Positions 34,890-44,143 of a DNA stretch of 64,000 nt are shown here, one piece after another. The stretch covers positions 225,999 to 289,998 of the forward strand of contig DASZHS010000005.1 of assembly GCA_035937595.1 (NCBI GenBank), in the 5' to 3' direction. Each line of letters starts with the position of its first letter. Within the stretch, counting starts at the first letter, position 1. The translations under genes and the position numbers were made by a program. The notes under the pieces were generated by a model, which did no database searches, was not told where the DNA came from, and saw only the letters and a program-made list of their open reading frames with translations. Origin of the DNA: Palsa-459 sp035937595. Lineage in GTDB: Bacteria; Actinomycetota; Acidimicrobiia; Acidimicrobiales; RAAP-2.

Positions 34890-35801
34890 ATGACGACAGC
34901 ACTCGTTCGGACGGCCCGTCGGACGGCGGCCGGCGCCACGGTCGCCGCGCTCGCGGTGACCGGTGTCGTGACCCTCGCCGGGGCCGCACCGCGGCCGAAC
35001 ACGCACCCCGTGGCCACCTTCAACGCCGCGGCCGCGAAGCTCGTGCCGGCGTCCATCAAGGCGAAGAGCAAGTCGAGCGGCCTCGCGGAGGCCTTCGACG
35101 CCACCTATCCGCCGGACGAGTTCCTCGCCGCCAACCACTCGACGATCATCGGCTTCGACGCCGACCTCGGCAACGCGCTCGCGATCACCCTCGGACTCCG
35201 GTTCAAGCCGACGAACGTGACCTTCGACAACATCCTCCCGCGCCTGCAGAGCGGCGCCGTGGACATCGCCAACTCGTCGTTCACCGACACCGTCAAGCGG
35301 GAGAAGTCGGTGAACTTCACGGACTACTTCGTCGCTGGCGAGGCCTTCTACGTGAAGCACAACTCCTCGCTCGTCTTGAACTCGCTGGCCGCGCTCTGCG
35401 GGCACTCCGTGGCGGTCGAGACCGGCACGGTCGAGCAGACGGACGCGACGACGCAGAACGCGAAGTGCCCGTCGAACAAGAAGATCTCGATCACGACCTA
35501 CCCCACCCAGACCGCGGCGAACAGCGCCGTGGCGTCGAGCCGCCAGCAGGCCGGCTTCGCGGACTCCCAGGTCGCGGGCTACATCGTCACCCAGTCGAAG
35601 GGCGTCTTCAAACTCGCGGGCAAGGCGATCAACGTCGCGCCGTACGGGATCGCGACGTCGAAGAAGACCAGCTTCGACAAGGCGCTCCTGGCGGCGATGA
35701 ACGTGCTCATCAAGAACGGCGTCTACGGTTACATCCTCAAGCACTGGGGCGTGTCGGCGGGCGCGGTGAAGGCGGCGAAGATCAACGACCCCACGCTCTG
35801 A
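34890..35801 (+). CDS. Polar amino-acid ABC transporter, solute-binding protein (family 3)
   Basis: A signal peptide (residues 1-32, with VTGVVTLAGAA before a cleavage region) precedes a periplasmic-type domain: DATYPPDEFLA, IIGFDADLGNALAITLGLR.KPTNVTFDNILPRLQSGAVDIANSSFTDTVKREK is abbreviated here as the family's F-D-x-D-L and first-lobe markers, then KAINVAPYGIA and LIKNGVYGYILKHWG at the end. ATG 34890 follows GGGAGG with good spacing and is preferred to an upstream in-frame ATG. There is no lipobox Cys, so anchoring is unclear. It forms an operon with permease and ATPase. Confidence 0.92.
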   Translation: MTTALVRTARRTAAGATVAALAVTGVVTLAGAAPRPNTHPVATFNAAAAKLVPASIKAKSKSSGLAEAFDATYPPDEFLAANHSTIIGFDADLGNALAITLGLRFKPTNVTFDNILPRLQSGAVDIANSSFTDTVKREKSVNFTDYFVAGEAFYVKHNSSLVLNSLAALCGHSVAVETGTVEQTDATTQNAKCPSNKKISITTYPTQTAANSAVASSRQQAGFADSQVAGYIVTQSKGVFKLAGKAINVAPYGIATSKKTSFDKALLAAMNVLIKNGVYGYILKHWGVSAGAVKAAKINDPTL

Positions 35802-35831
35802 GCCCACGCAGCACGGCTGCCGGCCAGAGGC

Positions 35832-36839
35832 GTGACCGTGGAGGCGGAGCCGCGCGACGCCCCGATCAAGGCGGTGCCCGTCCGCCACCCCGGGCGGTGG
35901 GTCGCCGCGGTGGTCCTCGTCGTCCTCGTGGCGATGCTGGTCCACACGCTGCTCTCGAAGATCCCCTCGCCGACCGGGAGGGGGCAGGTCTGGCGCTTCG
36001 GGTGGGACCAGGTCGGACAGCTGCTGTTCTCCGCGCCCTACCTGCAGGGCGTCGTGGAGACGCTCTGGATCACGCTCCTCGCCATGGTCGTCGGCATCAC
36101 CGGCGGCCTGCTCGTCGCGACGCTCCGCGTCTCGCCGAACCCGCTGCTCTCCGGGACCGCGTGGACCTACACGTGGTTCTTCCGCGGAACGCCCGTCATC
36201 GTCCAGATCTTCTTTTGGTACAACATCCTGACCGTCTACCCGTCGCTCAGCCTGGGCGTCCCCTTCGGCCCGGCCTTCTGGCACCTCGACCCGAACAAGG
36301 TCATCACCGGCTTCATCGCCGCCGCCGTCCTCGGGCTCGGGCTGAACGAGGCCGCCTACATGGCCGAGATCTTCCGCGCCGGCATCCTCTCGATCGACGC
36401 CGGCCAGCAGGAGGCGGCGCAGTCGCTCGGGATGGGTCGGATCCTGACGCTGCGCAAGGTGGTGTTCCCCCAGGCGATGCGAGTGATCATCCCGCCGACG
36501 AGCAACGAGGTGATCTCGATGCTCAAGACCTCGTCGCTCGCCGCGTTCGTCGGGATCCCCGAGCTGTTCTTCCAGGCCCAGGCGACCGGGGCGAACACCG
36601 CGCAGCTCGTGCCGCCGTTCATCACCATCTCGCTGTGGTACCTCGCGATGACGAGCGTGCTGTCGGTCGCGCAGTACTTCTTGGAGCGCCACTACCGCAG
36701 GGGCACCGCCGCGGAACGGCCGGACCGGTTCGTCCAGCTCTGGGCGAGGATGGTCACCAAGCGACGAGTGGCGGTCTTCGCGCCGGGCGGCGCGGGGGAG
36801 TCCGTGCCGGTGCCGGCGCCGCAGGGCGGGCACGGGTGA
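35832..36839 (+). CDS. Amino-acid ABC transporter, permease (HisMQ family)
   Basis: The 335-residue protein has about six transmembrane helices and the EAA motif EAAQSLGMGRILTLRKVVFPQAM, the cytoplasmic loop that docks on the ATPase. It has a long N-terminal region (first 30 residues cytoplasmic) and a hydrophilic C-terminal tail after residue 300. It imports amino acids with the protein at 34890 and ATPase at 36836. Two GTG codons (35832, 35838) are possible; AGAGG at 35826-35830 fits 35838 better. Its stop overlaps the ATPase start. Confidence 0.92.
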   Translation: MTVEAEPRDAPIKAVPVRHPGRWVAAVVLVVLVAMLVHTLLSKIPSPTGRGQVWRFGWDQVGQLLFSAPYLQGVVETLWITLLAMVVGITGGLLVATLRVSPNPLLSGTAWTYTWFFRGTPVIVQIFFWYNILTVYPSLSLGVPFGPAFWHLDPNKVITGFIAAAVLGLGLNEAAYMAEIFRAGILSIDAGQQEAAQSLGMGRILTLRKVVFPQAMRVIIPPTSNEVISMLKTSSLAAFVGIPELFFQAQATGANTAQLVPPFITISLWYLAMTSVLSVAQYFLERHYRRGTAAERPDRFVQLWARMVTKRRVAVFAPGGAGESVPVPAPQGGHG

Positions 36840-37717
36840 GCGCGGGATCGACGGCGAGTCCGCCGGGACTCGACGCGACGGGCGTCGCCATGGTGGACGC
36901 CCTGGGTGTCCGCAAGCGCTTCGGCCGCCTCGAGGTGCTGCGAGGCGTCGACCTGCGCGTCGAGCGCGGCACGGTGACGTGCATCCTCGGGCCCTCGGGC
37001 TCGGGCAAGTCGACGTTCCTGCGCTGCGTGAACCACCTGGAGAAGATCGACGGTGGCCGGCTGCGCGTGGAGGACGAGCTCGTCGGCTACCGCCAGAAGG
37101 GCGACACGCTCTACGAGCTGACGGACCGCCAGATCTGCCGGATGCGCGCGCAGATCGGGATGGTCTTCCAGCGCTTCAACCTCTTCCCCCACCTCACGGC
37201 CATCGAGAACGTCACGCTCGCGCCCCTGCACGTGCGCACCCGAGCCAAGGTGCACCGGACACGGGGCGAGCAAGCCCGCCGTGTCGTGACCGGCCGTGCG
37301 TGGCGGGAGCGGCGCGAGCACCGCGCGGCCGTCCGCGCTCGGGCGCGCCAGCTCCTCGACCGCGTCGGGCTCGCCGACAAGGCCGACGCGTACCCCGCGC
37401 AGCTCTCCGGCGGCCAGCAGCAGCGCGTCGCCATCGCCCGTGCGCTCGCGATGGAGCCGAAGCTCATGCTCTTCGACGAGCCGACGAGCGCCCTCGACCC
37501 CGAGCTGGTCGGCGAGGTGCTCGACGTGATGCGCGGGCTCGCCACCGACGGGATGACCATGGTCGTCGTCACCCACGAGATCGGCTTCGCCCGCGAGGTG
37601 GGGGACCAGGTCGCCTTCATGGACGACGGCGAGATCCTCGAGGCTGGTCCACCGGGCGTGCTCGCCACCCCAACGAACCCCCGGTTCGCGGAGTTCCTCT
37701 CGAAGGTCCTGTCGTAG
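36836..37717 (+). CDS. Amino-acid ABC transporter, ATPase (GlnQ/HisP family) with Arg-rich insertion
   Basis: The 293-residue ATPase has Walker A GPSGSGKST (52-60), Q-loop FQRFNLFPH (111-119), signature LSGGQQQ (190-196), Walker B LMLFDEPTSALDPE and the switch His THEIG. Between the Q-loop helix and the signature helix (about residues 134-171) it carries roughly 25 extra residues compared with the GlnQ pattern VR...K.EA...LL..VGL, with about 14 arginines. The GTG start overlaps the permease stop. Everything else is standard for polar amino acid importers. Confidence 0.92.
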   Translation: MSAGSTASPPGLDATGVAMVDALGVRKRFGRLEVLRGVDLRVERGTVTCILGPSGSGKSTFLRCVNHLEKIDGGRLRVEDELVGYRQKGDTLYELTDRQICRMRAQIGMVFQRFNLFPHLTAIENVTLAPLHVRTRAKVHRTRGEQARRVVTGRAWRERREHRAAVRARARQLLDRVGLADKADAYPAQLSGGQQQRVAIARALAMEPKLMLFDEPTSALDPELVGEVLDVMRGLATDGMTMVVVTHEIGFAREVGDQVAFMDDGEILEAGPPGVLATPTNPRFAEFLSKVLS

Positions 37718-37733
37718 GGGCACGCGAGCGCGT

Positions 37734-37756
37734 GGCCCCGGGGGTTGCCCCGGGCC
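37734..37756. terminator. Bidirectional GC hairpin between ABC operon and coiled-coil gene
   Basis: GGCCCCGGGG and CCCCGGGCC face each other around a GTTG loop, forming a 7-base-pair stem plus two more pairs after a one-base bulge. The hairpin lies 16 bases after the ATPase stop and abuts the stop of the convergent gene. No T-run follows. Confidence 0.55.
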
Positions 37757-38155
37757 CTACTCGAGGTCGAGCGGGCTGTCGGCGTGCTCGAGGGTGGCGA
37801 GCCGGCGCTCCAGCCCCTCGAGGGAGCGCGAGAGGTCGGCGATCGCGCGCTCGATGGTCGCGAGGCGGTCCGAGACCGCCGCGTCCACCTTCTCGTCCAA
37901 GAGCGCGTCGGCGTGCGCCTCGACCTGCTCGCGCAGCCGTGCGTCCAGCGACTCGATCATCGGCGCCGTGAACTGCCGCACGATGCCCCGCAGGTCGAAG
38001 GAGTCGCCGTCGCGCGCGCTCCCGGCGGCCCCGGCGTCGTCCTTGGTGCCCTCGTCGGTCCCCGCCGCGTCCGCCGCCGCGTCGCCGACCGTCGTCGTCG
38101 CCGCCGTGCCGTCCGTGGTGGCGCTCGCGGCGACCGTCGGCTCGTCTGGGGCCAT
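37757..38155 (-). CDS. Coiled-coil protein of unknown function
   Basis: The 132-residue product has a disordered Ala/Thr/Asp-rich first half (residues 1-50) and a second half with heptad-like leucines (RLATIERAIADLSRSLEGLERRL), predicted to form a coiled coil. There is no transmembrane segment or signal. I do not recognise a family; it may be a scaffold or dimerisation subunit. ATG 38155 is preceded by TAGGTT six bases upstream on the minus strand, so the transcript is leaderless. It is the only gene between the ABC operon and the large secreted proteins. Confidence 0.65.
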   Translation of the reverse strand: MAPDEPTVAASATTDGTAATTTVGDAAADAAGTDEGTKDDAGAAGSARDGDSFDLRGIVRQFTAPMIESLDARLREQVEAHADALLDEKVDAAVSDRLATIERAIADLSRSLEGLERRLATLEHADSPLDLE

Positions 38156-38161
38156 GGGCGC

Positions 38162-38167
38162 AACCTA
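38162..38167 (-). promoter_or_regulatory. -10 element TAGGTT (minus strand), leaderless type
   Basis: Reading AACCTA on the plus strand, the minus-strand hexamer TAGGTT ends six bases before ATG 38155. Confidence 0.45.
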
Positions 38168-38205
38168 CCGCTCGGCGGTCGCCGCCGGCCCGCCGCGGCC
38201 GCTCG

Positions 38206-40314
38206 CTACCCGGGTCCGGGCGGGCAGTACCGCCCGGGCGTGATCTGGATCGTGTTGTAGGCGCCGTTCCACGGTGCCTGGGTGAGGAGCAGTCGCTCGT
38301 TGGTCACCTCGGCGCACGACGGGACGAAGCCGGAGTTGTACATGATGAACCCGAAGATGTTGGGGCCGAACGCGGTGCGCGTCGGCGCCTCGAGCTGGCG
38401 CTTCCCCCCGACGGTGACCTGCGCGAAGGCGCCCGCGATGAAGGTCGGCAACGGCTGGTTGTACAGGGCGTAGGCCATGTACTCGTACTGGTTGGCGTAG
38501 AGCCCGGCCTTGAGCGAGGGGTCGACGGAAGCAAGCCCGCTGCGCCACCCATTGAGGATCGCGTACCAGTCCGCGACCGACCTCGAGCGCGCCGACGGCG
38601 GCTTCGTCGGCCCCCACAGCCCCGAGTGGTTGTCGGGGTAGCCCTCGGGGTCGAAGAGCACCCAGTCAGGCTTGAGGGCGAGGCCGTCGTGGCGGTAGCC
38701 GTCGATCACGGTCGCGACGTAGGCGCCGGCCGCGTAGCCGTGCTGGTAGTAGGTCCTCGCCGTGTACGGCCCCGGCTCCTTCGTGCACGACGACGAGGGC
38801 GGCGTCCCGGGGCCCGACACGGTCCAGAAGCTGAGCCAGGTCTCGCGCTCGTGGCTCGCCTGGATCACCTGGCCCACGGTCTCGTCGGGCCCGACCCCCG
38901 GGGTGGGCGAGGGCAGCGACGTCCACGGCGCGCACTGGGACCCGAGCCCGCCGGTCACCCCCAGGATCGGCCACCCGTCCTTCAGCGCCTGGGCCCACTT
39001 GGCGTAGGGGATCGAGTAGACGCCGGTGCCCTCGGGGGCGGGGACCGCGACGGCCGCGGCGTACATGGACAGCTGGCCCCCGACGAACAGCGCCGCGGGC
39101 GTGCCCGCCACCGTGCGCGTCGGGCCGCTCCCCGAGATCGAGACGTCCGTCGCGGTGAACGCGCCCGCCGTCGTGGTCGCCGAGAACTCGAACAGGTCGC
39201 CCCACAGCGCCGCCACGCCCGCGACCGCCACGCGCGCGCCCGACACCGATGCCGACGGCGTGCCGACGATCTCGGGCGCGCCCGTCGTCGCGGCCGTGAG
39301 GTCGCTCACGGCCCAGGTCGTCCCCTTCGCCGTGTCCGCGCCGGCGTACTCGGTGAGGTCGCCCGTCGGGCCCGCGGCGAACAGCGTCGGCTGGCCCTCC
39401 CAGACGACCGCGGCGACCCCCGCCGAGGCGGGCGGCGTGGTCGTGTCCGCGGTCACGTCGTCGACGGACCAGACGCGCCCGCCGACGTCGTTCGGCGTGA
39501 ACACGACGACGTCGCCGCGGTGCGGGGCGAGCTCGGTCGCCGCGACGCGCACCTCTGCGGTCGCGGGGTCGTAGAAGGCGGCGGGGTCAGAGGCGAGCGT
39601 CGGGCCGGCGGCGATCGTGGTGAGGTCGTAGCCGTTCCAGCGGTGGCCGTACCTGCCGTCGTTCGCGTACTCGACGAGGTCGCCCGACGCCGTGCGCGTG
39701 AACACCTCGGTCGCACCGCCTTGGACCGCGACCGACGGCGTGCCGACGACGAGCGGGCCGCCGAGCTGGGTGAGGTCGGTGCGCGTCCACAAGGCGTAGC
39801 GGTCGACGGGGCCGGCGCGGCCGAGCGGGCGGCGCCGGTAGGGGTCCCAGGTGAGCACGAGGAGGTGGTCCGAGCGCGTCACGCAGAACACCTCGTCGAG
39901 CCCGCGGGGGCTGACGGCGGCCACCGGCTCGCTCCGCAAGGGCGCGAGCCCGGTGACGGCCGAGAGATCGACCGACACGAACCGCCCGACGGCCGCCCCG
40001 TCGAGCCAGATCACGTCGCCCGCGGGGTTGCGGTAGACGACCTGGGTCCCGCCGTCGGCGTCGGGGGCCGCGCGCGGCCCCGAGGCCGTGAGCGTCGAGG
40101 GGTCGCGCCCGGAGAGCAGGTGCGCGTTCCACGGGAGCGGCGGCGGGCTCGTCGCGGCGTACTGGACGACCGAGAGGCCCCTCGCGGCGGACGCCGCCGG
40201 CGCCACGCGCGCGCGGTGCGGCGCCGCCGCACCGGAGGGGAGGGTCGCGACCGGGAGGAGCGCGGCGGCGGCCAGCACCGCGACGATGGGCGCCCGTCGT
40301 GCTCGTCGTGTCAC
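38206..40314 (-). CDS. Secreted beta-propeller-like protein with GH25-like TIM-barrel domain
   Basis: A signal peptide (residues 1-30) leads into about six irregular repeats of some 55-65 residues (about 45-420) with recurring elements such as VVGTPSV.V, SGDLVEY and W.V.DLT. The C-terminal 280 residues begin at GVYSIPYAKWAQ and include DWVLFDPEGYPDNHSG, DWYAILNGWRSGL.S..P.LKAGLYANQ and FIMYNSGFVPSCAEV, which resemble the barrel and catalytic Asp/Glu of GH25-like or DUF1906-type glycosidase folds. The product is 702 residues. GTG 40314 is chosen as it opens the signal peptide. The propeller is shared with the neighbours at 40400 and 44144. The hydrolase assignment is tentative. Confidence 0.65.
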   Translation of the reverse strand: MTRRARRAPIVAVLAAAALLPVATLPSGAAAPHRARVAPAASAARGLSVVQYAATSPPPLPWNAHLLSGRDPSTLTASGPRAAPDADGGTQVVYRNPAGDVIWLDGAAVGRFVSVDLSAVTGLAPLRSEPVAAVSPRGLDEVFCVTRSDHLLVLTWDPYRRRPLGRAGPVDRYALWTRTDLTQLGGPLVVGTPSVAVQGGATEVFTRTASGDLVEYANDGRYGHRWNGYDLTTIAAGPTLASDPAAFYDPATAEVRVAATELAPHRGDVVVFTPNDVGGRVWSVDDVTADTTTPPASAGVAAVVWEGQPTLFAAGPTGDLTEYAGADTAKGTTWAVSDLTAATTGAPEIVGTPSASVSGARVAVAGVAALWGDLFEFSATTTAGAFTATDVSISGSGPTRTVAGTPAALFVGGQLSMYAAAVAVPAPEGTGVYSIPYAKWAQALKDGWPILGVTGGLGSQCAPWTSLPSPTPGVGPDETVGQVIQASHERETWLSFWTVSGPGTPPSSSCTKEPGPYTARTYYQHGYAAGAYVATVIDGYRHDGLALKPDWVLFDPEGYPDNHSGLWGPTKPPSARSRSVADWYAILNGWRSGLASVDPSLKAGLYANQYEYMAYALYNQPLPTFIAGAFAQVTVGGKRQLEAPTRTAFGPNIFGFIMYNSGFVPSCAEVTNERLLLTQAPWNGAYNTIQITPGRYCPPGPG

Positions 40315-40399
40315 CAGCCGGCCCTCTGGGCGGGCGTCTCGTGCCCGCCGCTCCGCTCCGCAGACGCCAACGCTAGGCGCACGGGCGGCCGCGACGCGG

Positions 40400-43300
40400 T
40401 CAGCCGATGCCCCCGCTGACCACGACGAGGCGCCCGCCGACCGCGCAGAGCAGCGTGAGAGCGCCCCCCGGCAGGGCGACGGCACCCGTCGTCGCGCCAC
40501 GCGGGACCCGTGCGAGCGTCGTGAGGTCGTAGGCCGCCCAGGGGTCCGCCACGCCGAGCGAGCTGAGCTCGACGATGCGTCCCGTCGCCGACTCGACGAC
40601 CACGTCGGTCACCGAGCCGCGCGCGACGACGACGGGGTCGCCGTGCAGCGAGGGGAGCGTGGCGTGGCCCGCGGGCGGGCTCGACCCCGCCGCCCCGGCC
40701 ACGATGGTGTCGGCGGTCCAGTTGTCGAACGTGCCCACGAACTCGTCGACACGCCGCCCGCGGGTCACGACCGCGATGGTGGTCCCGAGCCGCGAGGGCA
40801 CCGCGGTCGGGTTGCCCGCGATCGCGTCGCCGCGGCCGACGTCGAGGCCGGCGCTCGCGGCCAGGTCGTCGGCCGACCACCGCCCCTGGTCGCGCGCGAT
40901 CATGAGCTCACGCCCGTCGAGCGTCGAGAAGACGAAGGCGTCGTCGGCGCCGTTGCGCACCTCGGCGACGTCGCCGGTGGCGAAGGACGGCAGCGACGCG
41001 GCGTCGGTGAGGTCGACGGTCGAGAACCTCGTGGGCGCGCGCAGCGAGGCGGTCGTGCGCTCGACGAGCCGCGAGCGTGACACCCACGCGATCGAGAGCC
41101 GCGTCGCGGTGCCGCGGCCGGCGAGGACGATCCGCGGGTCGCTCAAGACGATCGACGCGCGGTGCTGCGCGGTGAGGTCCTCGGCTCGCCACCCGGCGAG
41201 GTGGGGCGCGCCGCCCTGGCGGAGCACGACGAGGTGCCCGTCGGTCGCGCGGTAGGCGGCGTAGAGCCACCCGCCGGCGCGCACGAGCGAGGGCGTGTCG
41301 GCGGCACGGGGGGTGGCGGCGGGCAGCGGCGCGACGTCGAGCCCGGCGCCGTGGGGGACGACCGCGACGAGCGAGCCGCCCACGACCCGAACCAGCCCGA
41401 CCCACGCGGTCGAGTGGCCGACCGCCACGACGGCGGGCGCCCCGAGGACGTGGGCGAGCCCGGTGCGCGACCGGAGCGCGCGAGCGCGCCACGGGTTCTT
41501 GAACGCGACCTTGACCGTGCCGACGGGGATCCCGTTCGCGGCGACCGTGGCCTGCGAGGTCTCGACGCGGTCGTCGCGGAAGGCGAAGGTGGTCACGCCG
41601 AGCCCGTTGGTCACGGCGCGCAAGAGCAGCGTGCGGCCGCGGCCGGTCGTCGACGTCGTCACGCGCGCGCCGAGCACCGCGTTGCCCGCGGCGTCGCGGA
41701 CGTGCACCGTGACCGTCACGCCCGCGCTCCCGATGGCGGCGCGGTGGGTCTTCACCGACACGGTCGACGTGACGGCGGACGGCGTCGGGGCGGCGAGGCT
41801 GAGCGGAGCGATCGCGGCGAGGTGGTCCACCGAGTCGGTGACCGAGACGGTCGCGGTGCCCACGGCCCTCGGGTTCGTCACGCCGACGACGTGCACGCCG
41901 ACGAGGTCGACGGCCACCGGCTCGTTGGCGAGCGTGAGCGTGGCGAGGTTGGCGGTCGTGCTCGTCGCCGAGCTCGCGAGGTGCACCTGGCTCGGCGGCT
42001 GGGTCCCGGCGGTGTCGGTCACGGACCACTGCGCGGGGGTGCCCGGCAGGGTGGTGCCCGGTGGGGTGGCGACGGTGATCGTCGCGCCGGGCGGGTAGGC
42101 CTGCGCGCCGGCGTGGAACCCGAGCGCCCACGTCGAGAGCACGCCGGGCGTCGTCGGCGAGGCGCTCGCCGTCGCCGGGCCGTCGCACAGCGCGGGGAGG
42201 AACGTCGCGGGTCGCGGCGACCCGAGGCCCGACGCCATGTCGTAGCCCGCCGTCGCGTCGTACTGGTGCGCGCGCCACGGCTTGATGGCGATGGCGTTGT
42301 TGCCCGTCGTCACGTCGTCGAAGACGCCGCCGTGCCGGCCCATCGAGTAGAGGAGCGGGTTGAGGAAGCCGAGCGTGGTCACCGAGCACGCCTGCGCGGC
42401 GACCACGTCGAGCGCCGACATGAGCGGGGCGCCCATCGACGTGCCCCCGATCGCCTGGTAGGAGCCCTGGAAGTAGATGAGCATCCCGGTCGAGGGGTCG
42501 CCCATCACCGAGAGGTCCGGGACCAGCCGGGTGTGCGCGCCGGGGGCGGTCCCCGTCGGGGTCCCGGGGGCCACCTGCCACGCCGGGCGGCCGTAGACCT
42601 TCGAGACCCCGCCGCCGCTCGCGTCGGCGAGGCAGCCGGGCTGGCCGACGCAGTCGTTCCAGACGGTCTCGTCGAGGGGCGAGAGGTTGTTCACGGTGAG
42701 CCCGCCCACGCCGGTCACGAGCGGCTGGGAGGCGGGGTCGTCGACCGCCGGTGCGGTGAGGGGCGCGCCCGAGGAGGGGGACTGGCCGATGCAGTCCGAC
42801 GAGCCGCTGTCCCCCGAGGCGGCGAAGACCGTCTGGCCCTGGGCCGCCATCTGCTGGAAGATCGCGGTCTCGCCCCCGTGGTCGCTGAACACCTCGCAGA
42901 TGCCCCACGAGATGCTCACGGCCTGGGCGGTGTCGTCCGTCGCGATCCGCTGCAGGGTATCGATCGGCCCGGTCACGTTGTTGGGCCCGAGGTAGACCTG
43001 GACGCTCGCACCCGGCGCGAGCGCGCGGATCTCCTCGATGTCGAGCGTGGGCTCGTCCGAGCCGACGGCGCTGCCCTTCGACGTCCCGCCGTCCACCAGC
43101 ACGTTGTGCACGAGCGGGTCCGACGTCGCCGACGGGAGGACGAGCCCGAAGCACTTGTCGTAGGTGAGGACGTCGAACGAGGAGTACGGCGCGAACTCCT
43201 CGACGGCCACGGTGCGGCCCGTGCCGTCGAAGCCGTGGTTCCACGCGGTCTGGATCCCGTAGGCCTGCCCCTCTGCTTGGGGCAGGAAGGTGCCGGAGGG

Positions 43301-44008
43301 CGGCGCGGCCGCGCCGGGACACGGGGAGCCCGGCCCGGTCGCGGGGTGCACCACCCGTGCGGTGACGAGGCCTCGGCGCAAGACCGTGTCGAGGTCGCGC
43401 GTGCGCAGCCGCGCGAAGGACCGTTCGCGGACGAGCGACGACACACCGGCGACGCCGCTCACGTAGCGAGCGACCAACGCGGGGAGGCGCGCGGCGCGCC
43501 CGAGCCGGTAGCCGGTCGCGCCGCTCGGGAGCCGCCAGCGCCACACCGGGGCGTGCAGCGCCGCGGCGAACCGCGTCGCGGTGCCGCTGACGGACAGCAC
43601 GAGGTGGCTCGAGGAGAGCGCCGTCACCGCGAGGCCGTCGTGGCGCAGCTCGGCACGCACGGCCGCGATGGCCTCGCTCGTCGGGCCGAAGCGCCGCGCG
43701 AACTGGCCGCGCGGGAGGTACCTGCGAAACGAGGGCGACGAGGGCGACGACACGCTCGTGATGAACCTGCCGAGCGACGCGGGGTCGCGCGGGGTGAGCA
43801 CGACGCGCATCGACAGTCGCTGGTCGACGGGTGCGCGACCCGCGCGCACCGCTCCGAGGGGGAGGGCGGGGAGGCGCTGCACCGTGACGAGGCCGGCGGC
43901 CTCGACGGGCCGCGAGGCGCCCGAGGGCGTGGCCGGGGCGGCGAGCACGCCCGAGATGGCCAGCGCCACGCCGACCAGGGCCACCCGCGGGGTCCACTTC
44001 GCTGACAT
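40400..44008 (-). CDS. Secreted sedolisin (S53 serine-carboxyl peptidase) with Ig-like and propeller domains
   Basis: This 1202-residue preproprotein has a signal peptide (1-31), an S53 pro-domain (about 65-190, with FRRYLPRGQFARRFGP), and a catalytic domain (about 230-610). Active-site residues by position are E319 and D323 (SDEPTLD), D400 (ASGDSG, oxyanion) and S524 (GGTSMG), with spacing like kumamolisin. A C-terminal ATAGYDMASGLGSP marks the calcium-site region. An Ig/Big-like domain (about 740-840) and a propeller-like module (about 860-1200) follow. Sedolisins are acid-active endopeptidases. ATG 44008 follows AGGAGG. TAGCCT on the minus strand (44042-44047) is a possible -10. Confidence 0.92.
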   Translation of the reverse strand: MSAKWTPRVALVGVALAISGVLAAPATPSGASRPVEAAGLVTVQRLPALPLGAVRAGRAPVDQRLSMRVVLTPRDPASLGRFITSVSSPSSPSFRRYLPRGQFARRFGPTSEAIAAVRAELRHDGLAVTALSSSHLVLSVSGTATRFAAALHAPVWRWRLPSGATGYRLGRAARLPALVARYVSGVAGVSSLVRERSFARLRTRDLDTVLRRGLVTARVVHPATGPGSPCPGAAAPPSGTFLPQAEGQAYGIQTAWNHGFDGTGRTVAVEEFAPYSSFDVLTYDKCFGLVLPSATSDPLVHNVLVDGGTSKGSAVGSDEPTLDIEEIRALAPGASVQVYLGPNNVTGPIDTLQRIATDDTAQAVSISWGICEVFSDHGGETAIFQQMAAQGQTVFAASGDSGSSDCIGQSPSSGAPLTAPAVDDPASQPLVTGVGGLTVNNLSPLDETVWNDCVGQPGCLADASGGGVSKVYGRPAWQVAPGTPTGTAPGAHTRLVPDLSVMGDPSTGMLIYFQGSYQAIGGTSMGAPLMSALDVVAAQACSVTTLGFLNPLLYSMGRHGGVFDDVTTGNNAIAIKPWRAHQYDATAGYDMASGLGSPRPATFLPALCDGPATASASPTTPGVLSTWALGFHAGAQAYPPGATITVATPPGTTLPGTPAQWSVTDTAGTQPPSQVHLASSATSTTANLATLTLANEPVAVDLVGVHVVGVTNPRAVGTATVSVTDSVDHLAAIAPLSLAAPTPSAVTSTVSVKTHRAAIGSAGVTVTVHVRDAAGNAVLGARVTTSTTGRGRTLLLRAVTNGLGVTTFAFRDDRVETSQATVAANGIPVGTVKVAFKNPWRARALRSRTGLAHVLGAPAVVAVGHSTAWVGLVRVVGGSLVAVVPHGAGLDVAPLPAATPRAADTPSLVRAGGWLYAAYRATDGHLVVLRQGGAPHLAGWRAEDLTAQHRASIVLSDPRIVLAGRGTATRLSIAWVSRSRLVERTTASLRAPTRFSTVDLTDAASLPSFATGDVAEVRNGADDAFVFSTLDGRELMIARDQGRWSADDLAASAGLDVGRGDAIAGNPTAVPSRLGTTIAVVTRGRRVDEFVGTFDNWTADTIVAGAAGSSPPAGHATLPSLHGDPVVVARGSVTDVVVESATGRIVELSSLGVADPWAAYDLTTLARVPRGATTGAVALPGGALTLLCAVGGRLVVVSGGIG

Positions 44009-44143
44009 CTGCCTCCTGGCGCGGCTCGTGGGGTGACCCAGAGGCTACGACCCGGGCCTTCCCTTTCCGTGCCGCCACTGGTACCTTTTCGCCCAGGTGG
44101 AGGGCCGTTCCGACCGGTGCTGATCGGTTCCAAGGAGGCCGGG

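Noticed and set aside
41162..44005. Plus-strand open frame of about 950 codons across the sedolisin gene
   Set aside because: The minus-strand frame has a signal peptide and all S53 active-site residues; the plus-strand text is low-complexity Arg/Gly/Val with no motif.
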